Positions 1 through 5,408 of a stretch of 5,825 nucleotides of DNA are shown here, in pieces. The notes beneath the pieces are model-generated. The model searched no databases. It worked only from the letters and a program-made list of their open reading frames with translations, and was not told the DNA's origin. Positions within the stretch are counted from its first letter, which is position 1; each line of letters begins with the position of its first letter. The stretch lies in contig DYFX01000060.1 of the NCBI GenBank assembly GCA_020724945.1, positions 1 through 5,825 on the forward strand, read 5' to 3'. The stretch comes from Candidatus Paceibacter sp. (GTDB lineage: Bacteria; Patescibacteriota; Patescibacteriia; SG8-24; DYFX01). The position numbers and the translations under genes were made by a program.

Positions 1-779
1 CCTTCCTGCACAACATCATGCCGCTCATCTCCGCTGCGGAGCACGGCACCGTGTTCGGTCTCACCGGCCAGCGCGGTCCGACTGCCCAGGAGCTCAAGAA
101 GCTTCAGGACAAGTGCGAAGGCGAGATGAACATGATGCGCCACTGCCGTCAGTGCCGCGCTGACGCCGTCGGCCTCCTCGGCGAAGACCGCTCTGCGGAA
201 TTCACCACCGAGAAGATCATGCAGATGGAGGTCAACTACGACCTCGAGACCCGCAAGGCCTATCAGGCGCGCGTGGAAGAAGAGCGTGTTGCGGTTGCTG
301 GCGCGAAGGCCAACGAGCTGCAGATCCTCGCCGGCGAAGACAGCGACATCAAGCTCCTCGTCGCCGTTGCGACCAAGGGCTCGGGCCGCATCAACGAGCA
401 CTTCGGCCATGCGACCGAGTTCCAGATCTATGAGCTGAGCGTCGCCAAGGGCGCCCACTTCATCGGTCATCGCCGCGTCGACCTCTACTGCCAGGGCGGC
501 TATGGCGAGGAAGATGCGCTCGAGACCGTCATCCGCGCGATCAAGGACTGCCATGCGGTCTTCGTTGCGAAGATCGGCGGCTGCCCGAAGAAGGATCTCG
601 GTGCGGCTGGCATTGAGGCGGTCGATGAATTCGCCCATGAGTTCATCGAGAAGTCGGCAATCACCTGGTTCAAGCGCTACCTCGAAGGCGTGAAGGCCGG
701 CACGATCACCCACGTCGACAAGGGCGACGCGGAAATCCGTCCCGGCGAAGTCGCCAAGGACATGATCGCGGCGGAATAA
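1..779 (+). CDS. nifB: NifB, nitrogenase FeMo-cofactor biosynthesis radical SAM protein (5' end outside window)
   Basis: NifB is a radical SAM enzyme that fuses [4Fe-4S] clusters and inserts carbide to make NifB-co, the core of FeMo-co. Only the C-terminal 258 residues are present. The frame is open from base 3 (FLHNIMPLIS), so the ATG at 18 is internal and the true start lies upstream. The visible part begins at the end of the radical SAM region (EHGTVFGLTGQRGPT). It then has the C-x2-C pair of HCRQCRADAVG (cysteine codons at 144-146 and 153-155), which in the family ligates one of the precursor clusters. After a linker, roughly 348-690 encodes the NifX/NafY-like cofactor-binding domain, with GRINEHFGHATEF and VAKIGGCPKKDLG. 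The NifX-like tail is typical of proteobacterial NifB and absent from short archaeal forms. The gene ends in TAA at 777-779. The catalytic CxxxCxxC motif is not in the window, so its integrity cannot be judged. Confidence 0.97.
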   Translation, partial: FLHNIMPLISAAEHGTVFGLTGQRGPTAQELKKLQDKCEGEMNMMRHCRQCRADAVGLLGEDRSAEFTTEKIMQMEVNYDLETRKAYQARVEEERVAVAGAKANELQILAGEDSDIKLLVAVATKGSGRINEHFGHATEFQIYELSVAKGAHFIGHRRVDLYCQGGYGEEDALETVIRAIKDCHAVFVAKIGGCPKKDLGAAGIEAVDEFAHEFIEKSAITWFKRYLEGVKAGTITHVDKGDAEIRPGEVAKDMIAAE

Positions 780-803
780 TCGCCTCGCGCATGTGAGACA
801 GAG

Positions 804-840
804 GTCGAGGCGCCCGAGAAACCCCTCGAGGCGCCTCGAC
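804..840 (+). repeat. Strong intergenic hairpin after nifB
   Basis: GTCGAGGCGCC at 804-814 pairs perfectly with GGCGCCTCGAC at 830-840. Inside it, CGAG at 815-818 pairs with CTCG at 825-828, leaving a single bulged A at 829 and a six-base loop. The stem is thus about 15 bp and GC-rich, starting 24 bases after the nifB stop. No T-run follows, so it is not a textbook intrinsic terminator. It may attenuate transcription or protect the nifB 3' end from exonucleases, which would uncouple nifB and fdxN mRNA levels. The structure is seen in the sequence; the function is inferred. Confidence 0.7.
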
Positions 841-847
841 TGCTCTA

Positions 848-897
848 GGAGCTGCTCCGAAAAGGTCGTTCGACTTTTTCGTTGAGGGCATGCTCCC
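848..897 (+). repeat. Palindrome-rich element, possibly a dispersed intergenic repeat
   Basis: The core is a hairpin in which CGAAAAGGTC at 858-867 pairs with GACTTTTTCG at 872-881 (one G-T wobble) around a four-base loop, GTTC. It is flanked by GGAGCTGCTCC at 848-858 and GGGCATGCTCCC at 886-897, both near-palindromic. The pattern of an A-run/T-run hairpin followed by a CATGCTCC block resembles small repeats found between genes in several Rhizobiales genomes, but that comparison is from memory. Because the T-run lies inside the stem, weak terminator activity is also possible. The element ends 24 bases before the fdxN start. Confidence 0.4.
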
Positions 898-908
898 GTC
901 CAAGCGAC

Positions 909-913
909 AAGGA
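909..913 (+). promoter_or_regulatory. Ribosome binding site of fdxN
   Basis: AAGGA lies seven bases before the ATG at 921. It supports that start over the in-frame TTG at 882, which falls inside the palindromic element and would add 13 residues unlike ferredoxin N-termini. Confidence 0.6.
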
Positions 914-920
914 CAAGGCC

Positions 921-1145
921 ATGGCTTTAAGAATCGCGGCCTCTTGTGTGAATTGCTCCGCCTGCGAGCCGGAATGCCCGAATGAGGCGATCAGCGCGGG
1001 CGAGGGCATCTTTATCATCGATCCCAACAAATGCACCGAATGCATCGGTTTTCACGATGATCCGCAATGCGCCTTGGTGTGCCCGATCGACGACACCTGC
1101 GTTATCGACCCGAACTTTCCTCGTTACCAACCACCGGCGGCCTGA
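921..1145 (+). CDS. fdxN: FdxN-type 2[4Fe-4S] ferredoxin
   Basis: This is a 74-residue low-potential ferredoxin with two [4Fe-4S] clusters. The first motif is C9-x2-C12-x2-C15-x3-C19-P. The second is C38-x2-C41-x8-C50-x3-C54-P, whose eight-residue insertion is typical of the Chromatium-like and nif-associated ferredoxins. A ninth cysteine, C60, lies just after the second motif. The ATG at 921 has a good Shine-Dalgarno sequence and gives the usual MALRI start. The gene directly follows nifB, as in many rhizobia. In Azotobacter vinelandii, FdxN is important for NifB-co formation, so a role as electron donor to NifB or nitrogenase is likely. The next gene starts only two bases after its stop, indicating one operon. 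Assignment to FdxN rather than another nif ferredoxin rests on cysteine spacing and position after nifB. Confidence 0.93.
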   Translation: MALRIAASCVNCSACEPECPNEAISAGEGIFIIDPNKCTECIGFHDDPQCALVCPIDDTCVIDPNFPRYQPPAA

Positions 1146-1147
1146 CC

Positions 1148-1507
1148 ATGGACGATCTCAATCTTACCATCACTCCTGCGGCTGAAAAATTCATCAAGCG
1201 CATGCTGCGTTTCGATGGCGGTCCCAATAGCGGCCTCCGCCTGTCGGTTTCGCCCGGCGGCTGCTCCGGCCTTGCCGCGGAGTTCGAAGTGGCGAACGCT
1301 CCGGCCGGCGGCGAGCAGGTTTATGAAATCCAAGGCATGAAGTTCTTCCTGCCGGCGCAAAGCCGCCTGCTGCTCAAGGACTGCACCATGGATTTCCAGG
1401 AGACGCCGACCTCCTCGGGCTTCAAATTCCAAGATCCCAAGAATGTGTCGACCTGCTCGAGCCATAGCCATTCGCATGATTTGCCCGATCTTTCTCACAG
1501 CCATTGA
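1148..1507 (+). CDS. IscA/HesB-like Fe-S cluster assembly accessory protein with His-rich tail
   Basis: This 119-residue protein is of the A-type (IscA/HesB/ErpA) Fe-S carrier family. It shows the N-terminal LTITPAAEKFIKRML helix region, the GLRLSVSPGGCSGL core with the first ligand cysteine C39, and the C-terminal SGFKFQDPK block. In ordinary IscA that block leads into Cys-Gly-Cys-Gly. Here it reads C103-S-S-H, so the second C-terminal cysteine is replaced by serine. The protein then ends in a His/Ser-rich tail, SHSHSHDLPDLSHSH (105-119). A further cysteine, C79, lies in the core. The ATG at 1148 was chosen because it begins the family domain; an ATG at 1067 would overlap fdxN deeply. It lies between fdxN and the TPR-like gene in the apparent nifB operon. 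A role in moving iron or Fe-S clusters for nitrogenase is inferred from family and context. The changed cysteine motif may mean altered cluster chemistry or His ligation. Confidence 0.9.
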   Translation: MDDLNLTITPAAEKFIKRMLRFDGGPNSGLRLSVSPGGCSGLAAEFEVANAPAGGEQVYEIQGMKFFLPAQSRLLLKDCTMDFQETPTSSGFKFQDPKNVSTCSSHSHSHDLPDLSHSH

Positions 1508-1522
1508 GCAGAGAGGACGGAC

Positions 1523-2059
1523 ATGACAACGGGGGCGGCGGTTGCCGAGCGGGTGCCTCTGCAAGATGATGTCGAGGCCCTGCTCGGCGGCGGCCTGCCG
1601 CCGGAGGCTCAGGAACATTTGACGGCGGCAGCCTTGTCCTATGCCGACGGCGAAACCGCGCTGGCGCATTTGCGCCAGGCAGAAGCGATTGCCGGTAAAC
1701 ATCCGGCGGTGCTCATCGGCCTTTATCGGTTCTATTTCTACAAAGGCAGATTGGCGGAATGTCTCGAGATGGCGAATGTCTGCCTCGCGGAGGCGGCGTA
1801 TCACAATAATCTGCGCCCGGATTGGCGGGAGGTGACCAAGGACGACGCGGCGTTCGGCAGCTATGACGATATGATGCCGCGCTTCTATATGTTCGTGCTC
1901 AAAGGCTATGCCTATCTGCAGATGCGGCTTGGCAATCTCGACGAGGGCCTCGCGGCGGTCATGAAGCTTCTCGAGCTCGATCCGACCGACAAGATCGGCG
2001 CGACCCTGCTTCTGGAAGTCCACCAACGCATGTTGGAGGAAGACGATGACGCAGACTGA
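1523..2059 (+). CDS. TPR-like helical repeat protein of unknown function, nif-associated
   Basis: This is a 178-residue, soluble, mostly helical protein with no signal peptide or membrane segment. It contains TPR-like helix pairs: roughly residues 34-60 (AAALSYADGETALAHLRQAE), 61-93 (VLIGLYRFYFYKGRLAECLE) and, most clearly, 123-156 (LKGYAYLQMRLGNLDEGLAA followed by VMKLLELDPTD). An acidic cluster (EEDDDAD) ends the chain. The ATG at 1523 follows a purine-rich GAGAGGA site, 15 bases after the previous stop. The last 14 bases overlap the start of the LRV gene, so the two are probably translationally coupled. TPR proteins usually mediate protein contacts, so a scaffold or chaperone-like role in nitrogenase assembly is plausible, but I do not recognise a characterised member. 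The TPR call rests on pattern reading only. Confidence 0.8.
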   Translation: MTTGAAVAERVPLQDDVEALLGGGLPPEAQEHLTAAALSYADGETALAHLRQAEAIAGKHPAVLIGLYRFYFYKGRLAECLEMANVCLAEAAYHNNLRPDWREVTKDDAAFGSYDDMMPRFYMFVLKGYAYLQMRLGNLDEGLAAVMKLLELDPTDKIGATLLLEVHQRMLEEDDDAD

Positions 2060-2843
2060 CAATGACGCTGACGAAGCGCGCGACTGGCAGGGGCGGGAGT
2101 TTACCTGTGACGGCTGCCGCTACCAAGCGACGCTGCTGCCGCAAGGCAAATGCGAACTGAAGAAGGCTTGCGTCTACGATCGCTACGTCCGGCGCATCGT
2201 CCGCTTCTTCGAGCGCAATCCCGACCTCGCCAATGATCATTTGCGCGATGACTATTTCGAGACGCGGGCGATCGCCTGCAAACATGCCGATGTGTTCCGG
2301 CTTCCGCCGCTGATCGATGACCCGGACGAGACCGTTCGCTGGGTCGCGGCCTCGCGCCTGCCGCGCAGCTATCTGTTGAAGTTGCGTAATGATCCGCATC
2401 GGGAGGTGCGGATCAGGATCGTCTCCCGGCTCGAGGATTCGGAGCTGGTCGGGATGGTCAATGATCCTGATTATTATGTGCGCACCATGGTCGCTCGGAA
2501 ATTGTCGCCCGGCATTCTGCCGATGATGATTCACGACAAGGAAGTGCAAGTGCGCCGCACCGTCGCCGCTCGCATCGATCCGGCGCATTTGATGCGCATG
2601 GCGGTGGATCCGGACGGCGACGTGCGTCTTGCCGTCGCCGAGCGGTTGGCGCCGGAGCAGCTTCCGGCTCTGATCCAGGATCCCGATTGGCGGGTTCGCT
2701 ACGAGGTTGCCGGCCGGATCGCCGAGGATCAGATCTCCGCTTTGATCGACGACGCCGACCCGATGGTGCGCGAACGGGTTCTCCAACGTCTGAGCGGCCC
2801 TGCCTTCGAAGGGACCACCGCACCGGAGCATCTCCCGCGCTGA
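2046..2843 (+). CDS. 4Fe4S-binding leucine-rich repeat variant (LRV) protein
   Basis: This 265-residue protein matches the LRV family, whose prototype is the Azotobacter vinelandii LRV protein with a known structure. The N-terminal domain has four cysteines, C21-x2-C24-x11-C36-x5-C42, for a [4Fe-4S] cluster. A helical linker (about 43-80) follows, containing a fifth cysteine, C78. Then come seven 24-residue repeats at about 81-104, 105-128, 129-152, 153-176, 177-200, 201-224 and 225-248. Each carries a DPD.xVR..VA.R core, for example DPDETVRWVAASR and DPDGDVRLAVAER. The repeats form alternating alpha and 3-10 helices in the family. A short Pro-rich tail ends the protein. The ATG at 2046 overlaps the TPR-like gene by 14 bases. 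LRV genes often sit near nifB and fdxN in diazotrophs, but their function is not established; cluster-dependent protein binding is an inference. Confidence 0.93.
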   Translation: MTQTDNDADEARDWQGREFTCDGCRYQATLLPQGKCELKKACVYDRYVRRIVRFFERNPDLANDHLRDDYFETRAIACKHADVFRLPPLIDDPDETVRWVAASRLPRSYLLKLRNDPHREVRIRIVSRLEDSELVGMVNDPDYYVRTMVARKLSPGILPMMIHDKEVQVRRTVAARIDPAHLMRMAVDPDGDVRLAVAERLAPEQLPALIQDPDWRVRYEVAGRIAEDQISALIDDADPMVRERVLQRLSGPAFEGTTAPEHLPR

Positions 2844-2867
2844 AGCTTAGCTTATGGGGCTCCTCGC

Positions 2868-2879
2868 TGCGGCGCCGCA
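2868..2879. repeat. Perfect 12-bp palindrome, TGCGGCGCCGCA
   Basis: This is a self-complementary 12-mer in the 189-bp gap between the LRV gene and the first nifZ, about 110 bases upstream of the sigma-54 promoter candidate. It could be a protein-binding site, but GC-rich palindromes of this size also arise by chance in such genomes. It does not match the NifA upstream activator pattern TGT-N10-ACA. Confidence 0.35.
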
Positions 2880-2988
2880 TCCGTTTCGATCATCCCCGAG
2901 GGGTGGTCGTTGGTCTGAAATGCCAAAACCGTGGGTCATGTGACGCCGCGGCAGTGTTCTTTGACTGTAAGCCCAAGCCGCCGCCTAT

Positions 2989-3004
2989 TGGCATGCGGCG
3001 TGCT
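2989..3004 (+). promoter_or_regulatory. Sigma-54 (-24/-12) promoter candidate before nifZ
   Basis: The sequence reads TGGCATG-CGGC-GTGCT, against the consensus TGGCACG-N4-TTGCW. The invariant GG at 2990-2991 and GC at 3002-3003 are exactly ten bases apart. Departures are T for C in the -24 block and G for T in the -12 block. The predicted start of transcription is about 3014-3015, just before the nifZ ribosome binding site, giving a very short leader. NifA would be the expected activator, but no clear TGT-N10-ACA site was found between 2840 and 2988. Activation may use a degenerate or more distant site. Confidence 0.7.
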
Positions 3005-3017
3005 TGTTCGGAATCGT

Positions 3018-3025
3018 CGAGGAGA
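3018..3025 (+). promoter_or_regulatory. Ribosome binding site deciding the nifZ start
   Basis: CGAGGAGA sits seven bases before the ATG at 3033. Together with the sigma-54 promoter, which would start transcription near 3014, it rules out the in-frame GTG at 2931 as the start. Confidence 0.65.
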
Positions 3026-3032
3026 TCGCCAG

Positions 3033-3362
3033 ATGACGAATATCAGTCGCGACCATGATGTCGTCGAACTCAACGAGCCGCCGCGCTTCAATTACGGGCA
3101 GCGGGTCCGGGCCAGGAAGACGATCCGCAATGACGGAACCTTCTGCGGCAAGGATGTCGGTGACGTGCTCGCCAAAAAGGGCGAGGAGGGGTTCGTCGTC
3201 AACATCGGCACGTTTTTGCAGCAGCATTACATCTACGGGGTCGAATTCATCCTCACCGGCAACAAGGTCGGCATGAAAGCTAAGGAGCTCGAAGCCTGCG
3301 ACGAGGATGACGATGATGTGCCGAAGAAGAAGCCTGCCGCGGCCGGCAACGGAGCTGAGTGA
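3033..3362 (+). CDS. nifZ: NifZ (first copy, with charged C-terminal tail)
   Basis: NifZ assists maturation of the P-clusters of the MoFe protein. This 109-residue form has an N-terminal lead of about 15 residues, then the NifZ domain at about 16-90, recognisable by FNYGQRVRARKTIRNDGTF, GEEGFVVNIGTFLQQHYIYG, VEFILTG and the closing KELEACDE. A low-complexity charged tail follows (DEDDDDVPKKKPAAAGNGAE). The ATG at 3033 gives a start with a good ribosome binding site; a GTG at 2931 in the same frame would add 34 residues, many of them basic, that do not look like NifZ. The stop TGA at 3360-3362 shares its A with the ATG of a second nifZ, indicating translational coupling. It is the first gene behind the candidate sigma-54 promoter, so it is likely induced under nitrogen-fixing conditions by NifA. 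Confidence 0.93.
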   Translation: MTNISRDHDVVELNEPPRFNYGQRVRARKTIRNDGTFCGKDVGDVLAKKGEEGFVVNIGTFLQQHYIYGVEFILTGNKVGMKAKELEACDEDDDDVPKKKPAAAGNGAE

Positions 3363-3610
3363 TGTCTGATCCCGGTGGGCCGCTGCCGCCCAAATACCAA
3401 TGGGGCCAGCGCGTTCGTGCGGCGGCCGATCTCTATAACGACGGCTCCTATCCGGATCAGCCGGCGGACGCTTTGCTCGTCAAGAGCGGTGATCTTGGCG
3501 AAGTCGTCAATATCGGCACGATCACAGAAACCAATAAGCCGCTCTATCTCGTCGAGTTTGACGAGAGGACGGTGGTTGGTTGCCTGGAGGAAGAACTGCT
3601 TCCGGTGTGA
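3362..3610 (+). CDS. nifZ: NifZ paralogue (second copy, domain only)
   Basis: This 82-residue protein consists almost entirely of the NifZ domain: PPKYQWGQRVRAAADLYNDG, GDLGEVVNIGTITETNKPLY, LVEFDERTVVG and EEELLPV. It aligns along its length with the upstream NifZ, sharing GQRVRA, NDG, VVNIGT, VEF and VG, but lacks the charged tail and has only one cysteine. The pair therefore looks like an old tandem duplication that has diverged. The ATG at 3362 overlaps the previous stop by one base (TGATG). The GTG at 3359 could also initiate but would add just one residue. Whether the copies are redundant or form a hetero-pair is unknown. Confidence 0.9.
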   Translation: MSDPGGPLPPKYQWGQRVRAAADLYNDGSYPDQPADALLVKSGDLGEVVNIGTITETNKPLYLVEFDERTVVGCLEEELLPV

Positions 3611-3670
3611 AGCTGATCGGCCGTTGGCGAAGCGCTGCGGCCGGAACGGATCGGCCCGCAAGGCGCCAAA

Positions 3671-3696
3671 GCCCGGCCCTCGCAAAAGGACCGGGC
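3671..3696 (+). repeat. Hairpin between nifZ and nifS
   Basis: GCCCGG at 3671-3676 pairs with CCGGGC at 3691-3696. After one C-A mismatch, CCT at 3678-3680 pairs with AGG at 3687-3689 counted with A3687, leaving the six-base loop CGCAAA. No T-run follows, so full termination is unlikely. It may modulate read-through into nifS or stabilise the upstream nifZ message. The gap from 3611 to 3733 shows no sigma-54 site with correct spacing. Confidence 0.5.
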
Positions 3697-3733
3697 AGAT
3701 AAACGAATGATGCAGTTGGCTTGAGCAAAGATC

Positions 3734-4870
3734 ATGATCTATCTCGACCATAATGCCACGACGGGCATTGCGCCGGAGGCGCTCGAGGCGGTCACCGCCG
3801 CGCTCAAGAACGGGCCCAGCAATCCGTCGAGCAAGCATCGCGCGGGCGAATGCTGCAAAGAGGCCGTGATGGCGGCGCGCGGTGAGCTTTGCCAGCTTTT
3901 GAACTGCACGCCGCCCGAGATCGTCTATACGAGCTGCGGCACCGAATCGAACCATTTCGCCATTCAAGGCGCGCTCGCCATGGCGCCTGAGAAGCGCCAT
4001 ATCGTTGCGTCGAGCGTCGAGCATCCCTCCGTCATGGATCTCCTCGCGCATCTCGAAAAGCAGGGCGTCAAAGTCACTTATGTGCCGGTCGACGACAAGG
4101 GCCAGATCGACGCCGCGTCGGTCGAGGCCGCGCTGACGCCGGAGACCGCGCTCGTCACTGTCATGTGGGCGAATAACGAGACCGGCGTCTTGATGCCGAT
4201 CGAGCAGATTGCTGCAATCACCAAGGCGCGTGGCATCCTGTTTCACACGGATGCGGTGCAGGCAGTCGGCAAGGTCGCCGTCGACCTCAAGGCCGTCCCG
4301 GTCGATATGCTGTCGCTCTCCGGCCATAAGCTGCATGCGCCGACCGGCATCGGTGCGCTCTTCGTGCGCAAGGGCCTGAAGATCCCGTCGCTGTTCTTCG
4401 GCCATCAGGAGCGGGCGCGCCGGGGCGGCACCGAAAATGTGCCGGGCATCGTCGGCCTCGGCAAAGCGGCGCTGCTTGCCAAAAAGGAGCTTGCCACGGA
4501 GCAGGCGCATCTTTCGGCGCTGCGCGACAAGCTTGAGGCCGGCATATTGGCGCGCGTGCCGATCGCCAAGGTCAATGGCGCCGGCGCGCCGCGCGTGTCG
4601 AACACCACTTTCATTCGATTCGGTGATCTCGAAGCCGAGCTCATTCTCGAGCGTCTCGATCGTGCGGGTATTTGCGCCTCGGCGGGTGCGGCCTGCACAT
4701 CATCCGGCACCGCGCCGTCGCATGTGCTGCTCGCGATGGGCATCGACGAGCGCGGCGCGCTCGCTTCCGTGCGTTTTTCTCTCGGCCGCGACAATACTGC
4801 GGCGGACATCGACACTGTCCTCGACATATTGCCGGGGATAGTGAACGAGGCGGCCGCGATTGCGGCTTGA
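3734..4870 (+). CDS. nifS: NifS cysteine desulfurase
   Basis: NifS is a PLP-dependent enzyme that takes sulfur from L-cysteine, giving alanine and an enzyme persulfide that feeds Fe-S cluster assembly on NifU for nitrogenase. The 378 residues cover the full class-V aminotransferase fold, slightly shorter than A. vinelandii NifS. Visible landmarks are the start MIYLDHNATT, the PLP-stacking histidine H97 in SVEHPS, D173 and Q176 in HTDAVQAVGK, the PLP-binding lysine K199 in SLSGHKLHAP, the RRGGTENVPGIVG motif at 229-241, and the catalytic cysteine C321 in ASAGAACTSSG. The start is fixed, because an in-frame TGA lies at 3722-3724 and the ATG at 3734 is the first after it. The ribosome binding site is weak (GAGCAAAG). 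The short active-site loop and nif setting favour NifS over a housekeeping IscS. It precedes nifT by 39 bases. Confidence 0.96.
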   Translation: MIYLDHNATTGIAPEALEAVTAALKNGPSNPSSKHRAGECCKEAVMAARGELCQLLNCTPPEIVYTSCGTESNHFAIQGALAMAPEKRHIVASSVEHPSVMDLLAHLEKQGVKVTYVPVDDKGQIDAASVEAALTPETALVTVMWANNETGVLMPIEQIAAITKARGILFHTDAVQAVGKVAVDLKAVPVDMLSLSGHKLHAPTGIGALFVRKGLKIPSLFFGHQERARRGGTENVPGIVGLGKAALLAKKELATEQAHLSALRDKLEAGILARVPIAKVNGAGAPRVSNTTFIRFGDLEAELILERLDRAGICASAGAACTSSGTAPSHVLLAMGIDERGALASVRFSLGRDNTAADIDTVLDILPGIVNEAAAIAA

Positions 4871-4909
4871 AGTAAGCAGGCTCGGCACCAACAGACCGAT
4901 GAGGATACG

Positions 4910-5122
4910 ATGAAAATCATGATCAGAAAAAGCCACGACGGTATCCTCTCGATCTACGTCGCGAAGAAAGATCTCGAGGAGCCGATCGTGTCGATGGAAA
5001 AGCCCGGCATGTGGGGCGGCATCATCACCCTCGGCAACGGCTGGCAGCTCGAATTGCCGGAAGTGCCGCCTGGCACGGAAATTCCCTGCACGGTCGAAGC
5101 CCGCCGCCTGAACGAGGATTGA
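4910..5122 (+). CDS. nifT: NifT/FixU family protein
   Basis: This 70-residue protein matches the small NifT (FixU) family in length and sequence. It starts MKIMIRKSHDGILSIYVAKK, contains the family's central GMWGGIITLGNGWQLELPE, and ends with VEARRLNED. It is predicted to be soluble and mainly beta-strand. The start ATG at 4910 is preceded by GAGGA at 4901-4905. NifT is conserved in many nif clusters, often beside nifZ, nifS or nifK, yet mutants in model organisms have little phenotype and its biochemical role is unknown. Here it sits between nifS and a small unknown gene that begins seven bases after its stop, suggesting co-transcription. Confidence 0.93.
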   Translation: MKIMIRKSHDGILSIYVAKKDLEEPIVSMEKPGMWGGIITLGNGWQLELPEVPPGTEIPCTVEARRLNED

Positions 5123-5129
5123 GCGCATC

Positions 5130-5408
5130 ATGCCCGGCCTGACCGCAGAAAAGCTCGGCGAGATCGAGGCGCTTCTGGCAGATCCAAGTGCGGATGCTTC
5201 GGTGTTCGCCGATTTTCGCCAGAAGTTCCCCGGCGTGTCGCTGACGCGTTGCGACGCGAGCGATGTCGATGTCGAGCATCCTTATAAGGAGTTTCCGCGC
5301 TTCACCCTCTATCTCGTGAGCGCGATCAACCATTGCGTCAGCATTACCCGGGATCCGAGTGTCGCGACCGGCATCATCGTGGTGCAGAACAAGGCGAAGC
5401 CGCAATGA
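5130..5408 (+). CDS. Small nif-neighbourhood protein of unknown function
   Basis: This 92-residue soluble protein has no signal peptide or membrane segment. An N-terminal helical half (MPGLTAEKLGEIEALLADPS, then SVFADFRQKFPG) leads to a beta-rich half (FTLYLVSAINHCVSITRD). Two cysteines, C41 and C69, are present but form no known metal motif. The sequence resembles a small uncharacterised family seen next to nifT/nifZ genes in proteobacterial diazotrophs, possibly the one called DUF6129; I cannot confirm this without a profile search. The ATG at 5130 is preceded by GAGGA within the end of nifT. Its stop overlaps the next start as ATGA, so it is coupled to the downstream aminotransferase. The function is unknown; a nitrogenase-accessory role is inferred from position only. 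Confidence 0.82.
   Translation: MPGLTAEKLGEIEALLADPSADASVFADFRQKFPGVSLTRCDASDVDVEHPYKEFPRFTLYLVSAINHCVSITRDPSVATGIIVVQNKAKPQ

Noticed and set aside
882..920. TTG start extending fdxN by 13 residues
   Set aside because: The extension lies in a palindromic element, and the ATG at 921 has a ribosome binding site and gives a standard ferredoxin N-terminus.
1124..2062. Minus-strand open frame of 312 codons opposite the IscA-like and TPR-like genes
   Set aside because: It is antisense to coherent, well-spaced + strand genes, matches no family I recognise, and is explained by codon bias of the opposite strand.
1959..2831. Minus-strand open frame of 290 codons with apparent repeats opposite the LRV gene
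   Set aside because: Its repeats are the reverse reading of the 24-residue LRV repeats; the + strand shows the conserved cysteines and repeat cores.
2955..2970. TGT-N10-TAA as a NifA upstream activator site
   Set aside because: The second half-site should be ACA; TAA is a poor match, and the position only about 20 bases from the -24 element is closer than usual for such sites.
2931..3032. GTG start extending the first NifZ by 34 residues
   Set aside because: The extension spans the sigma-54 promoter candidate and predicted transcription start, is unlike NifZ, and the ATG at 3033 has a strong ribosome binding site.
3233..4510. Long minus-strand open frame of 425 codons opposite nifS and the nifZ genes
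   Set aside because: It lies antisense to clearly real genes, has Arg/His/Leu-rich composition typical of a reversed GC-rich coding strand, and shows no recognisable domain.
5073..5092. TGGCAC within nifT resembling a -24 promoter block
   Set aside because: No GC dinucleotide stands ten bases after the GG, and the site lies inside coding sequence with no suitable downstream start.
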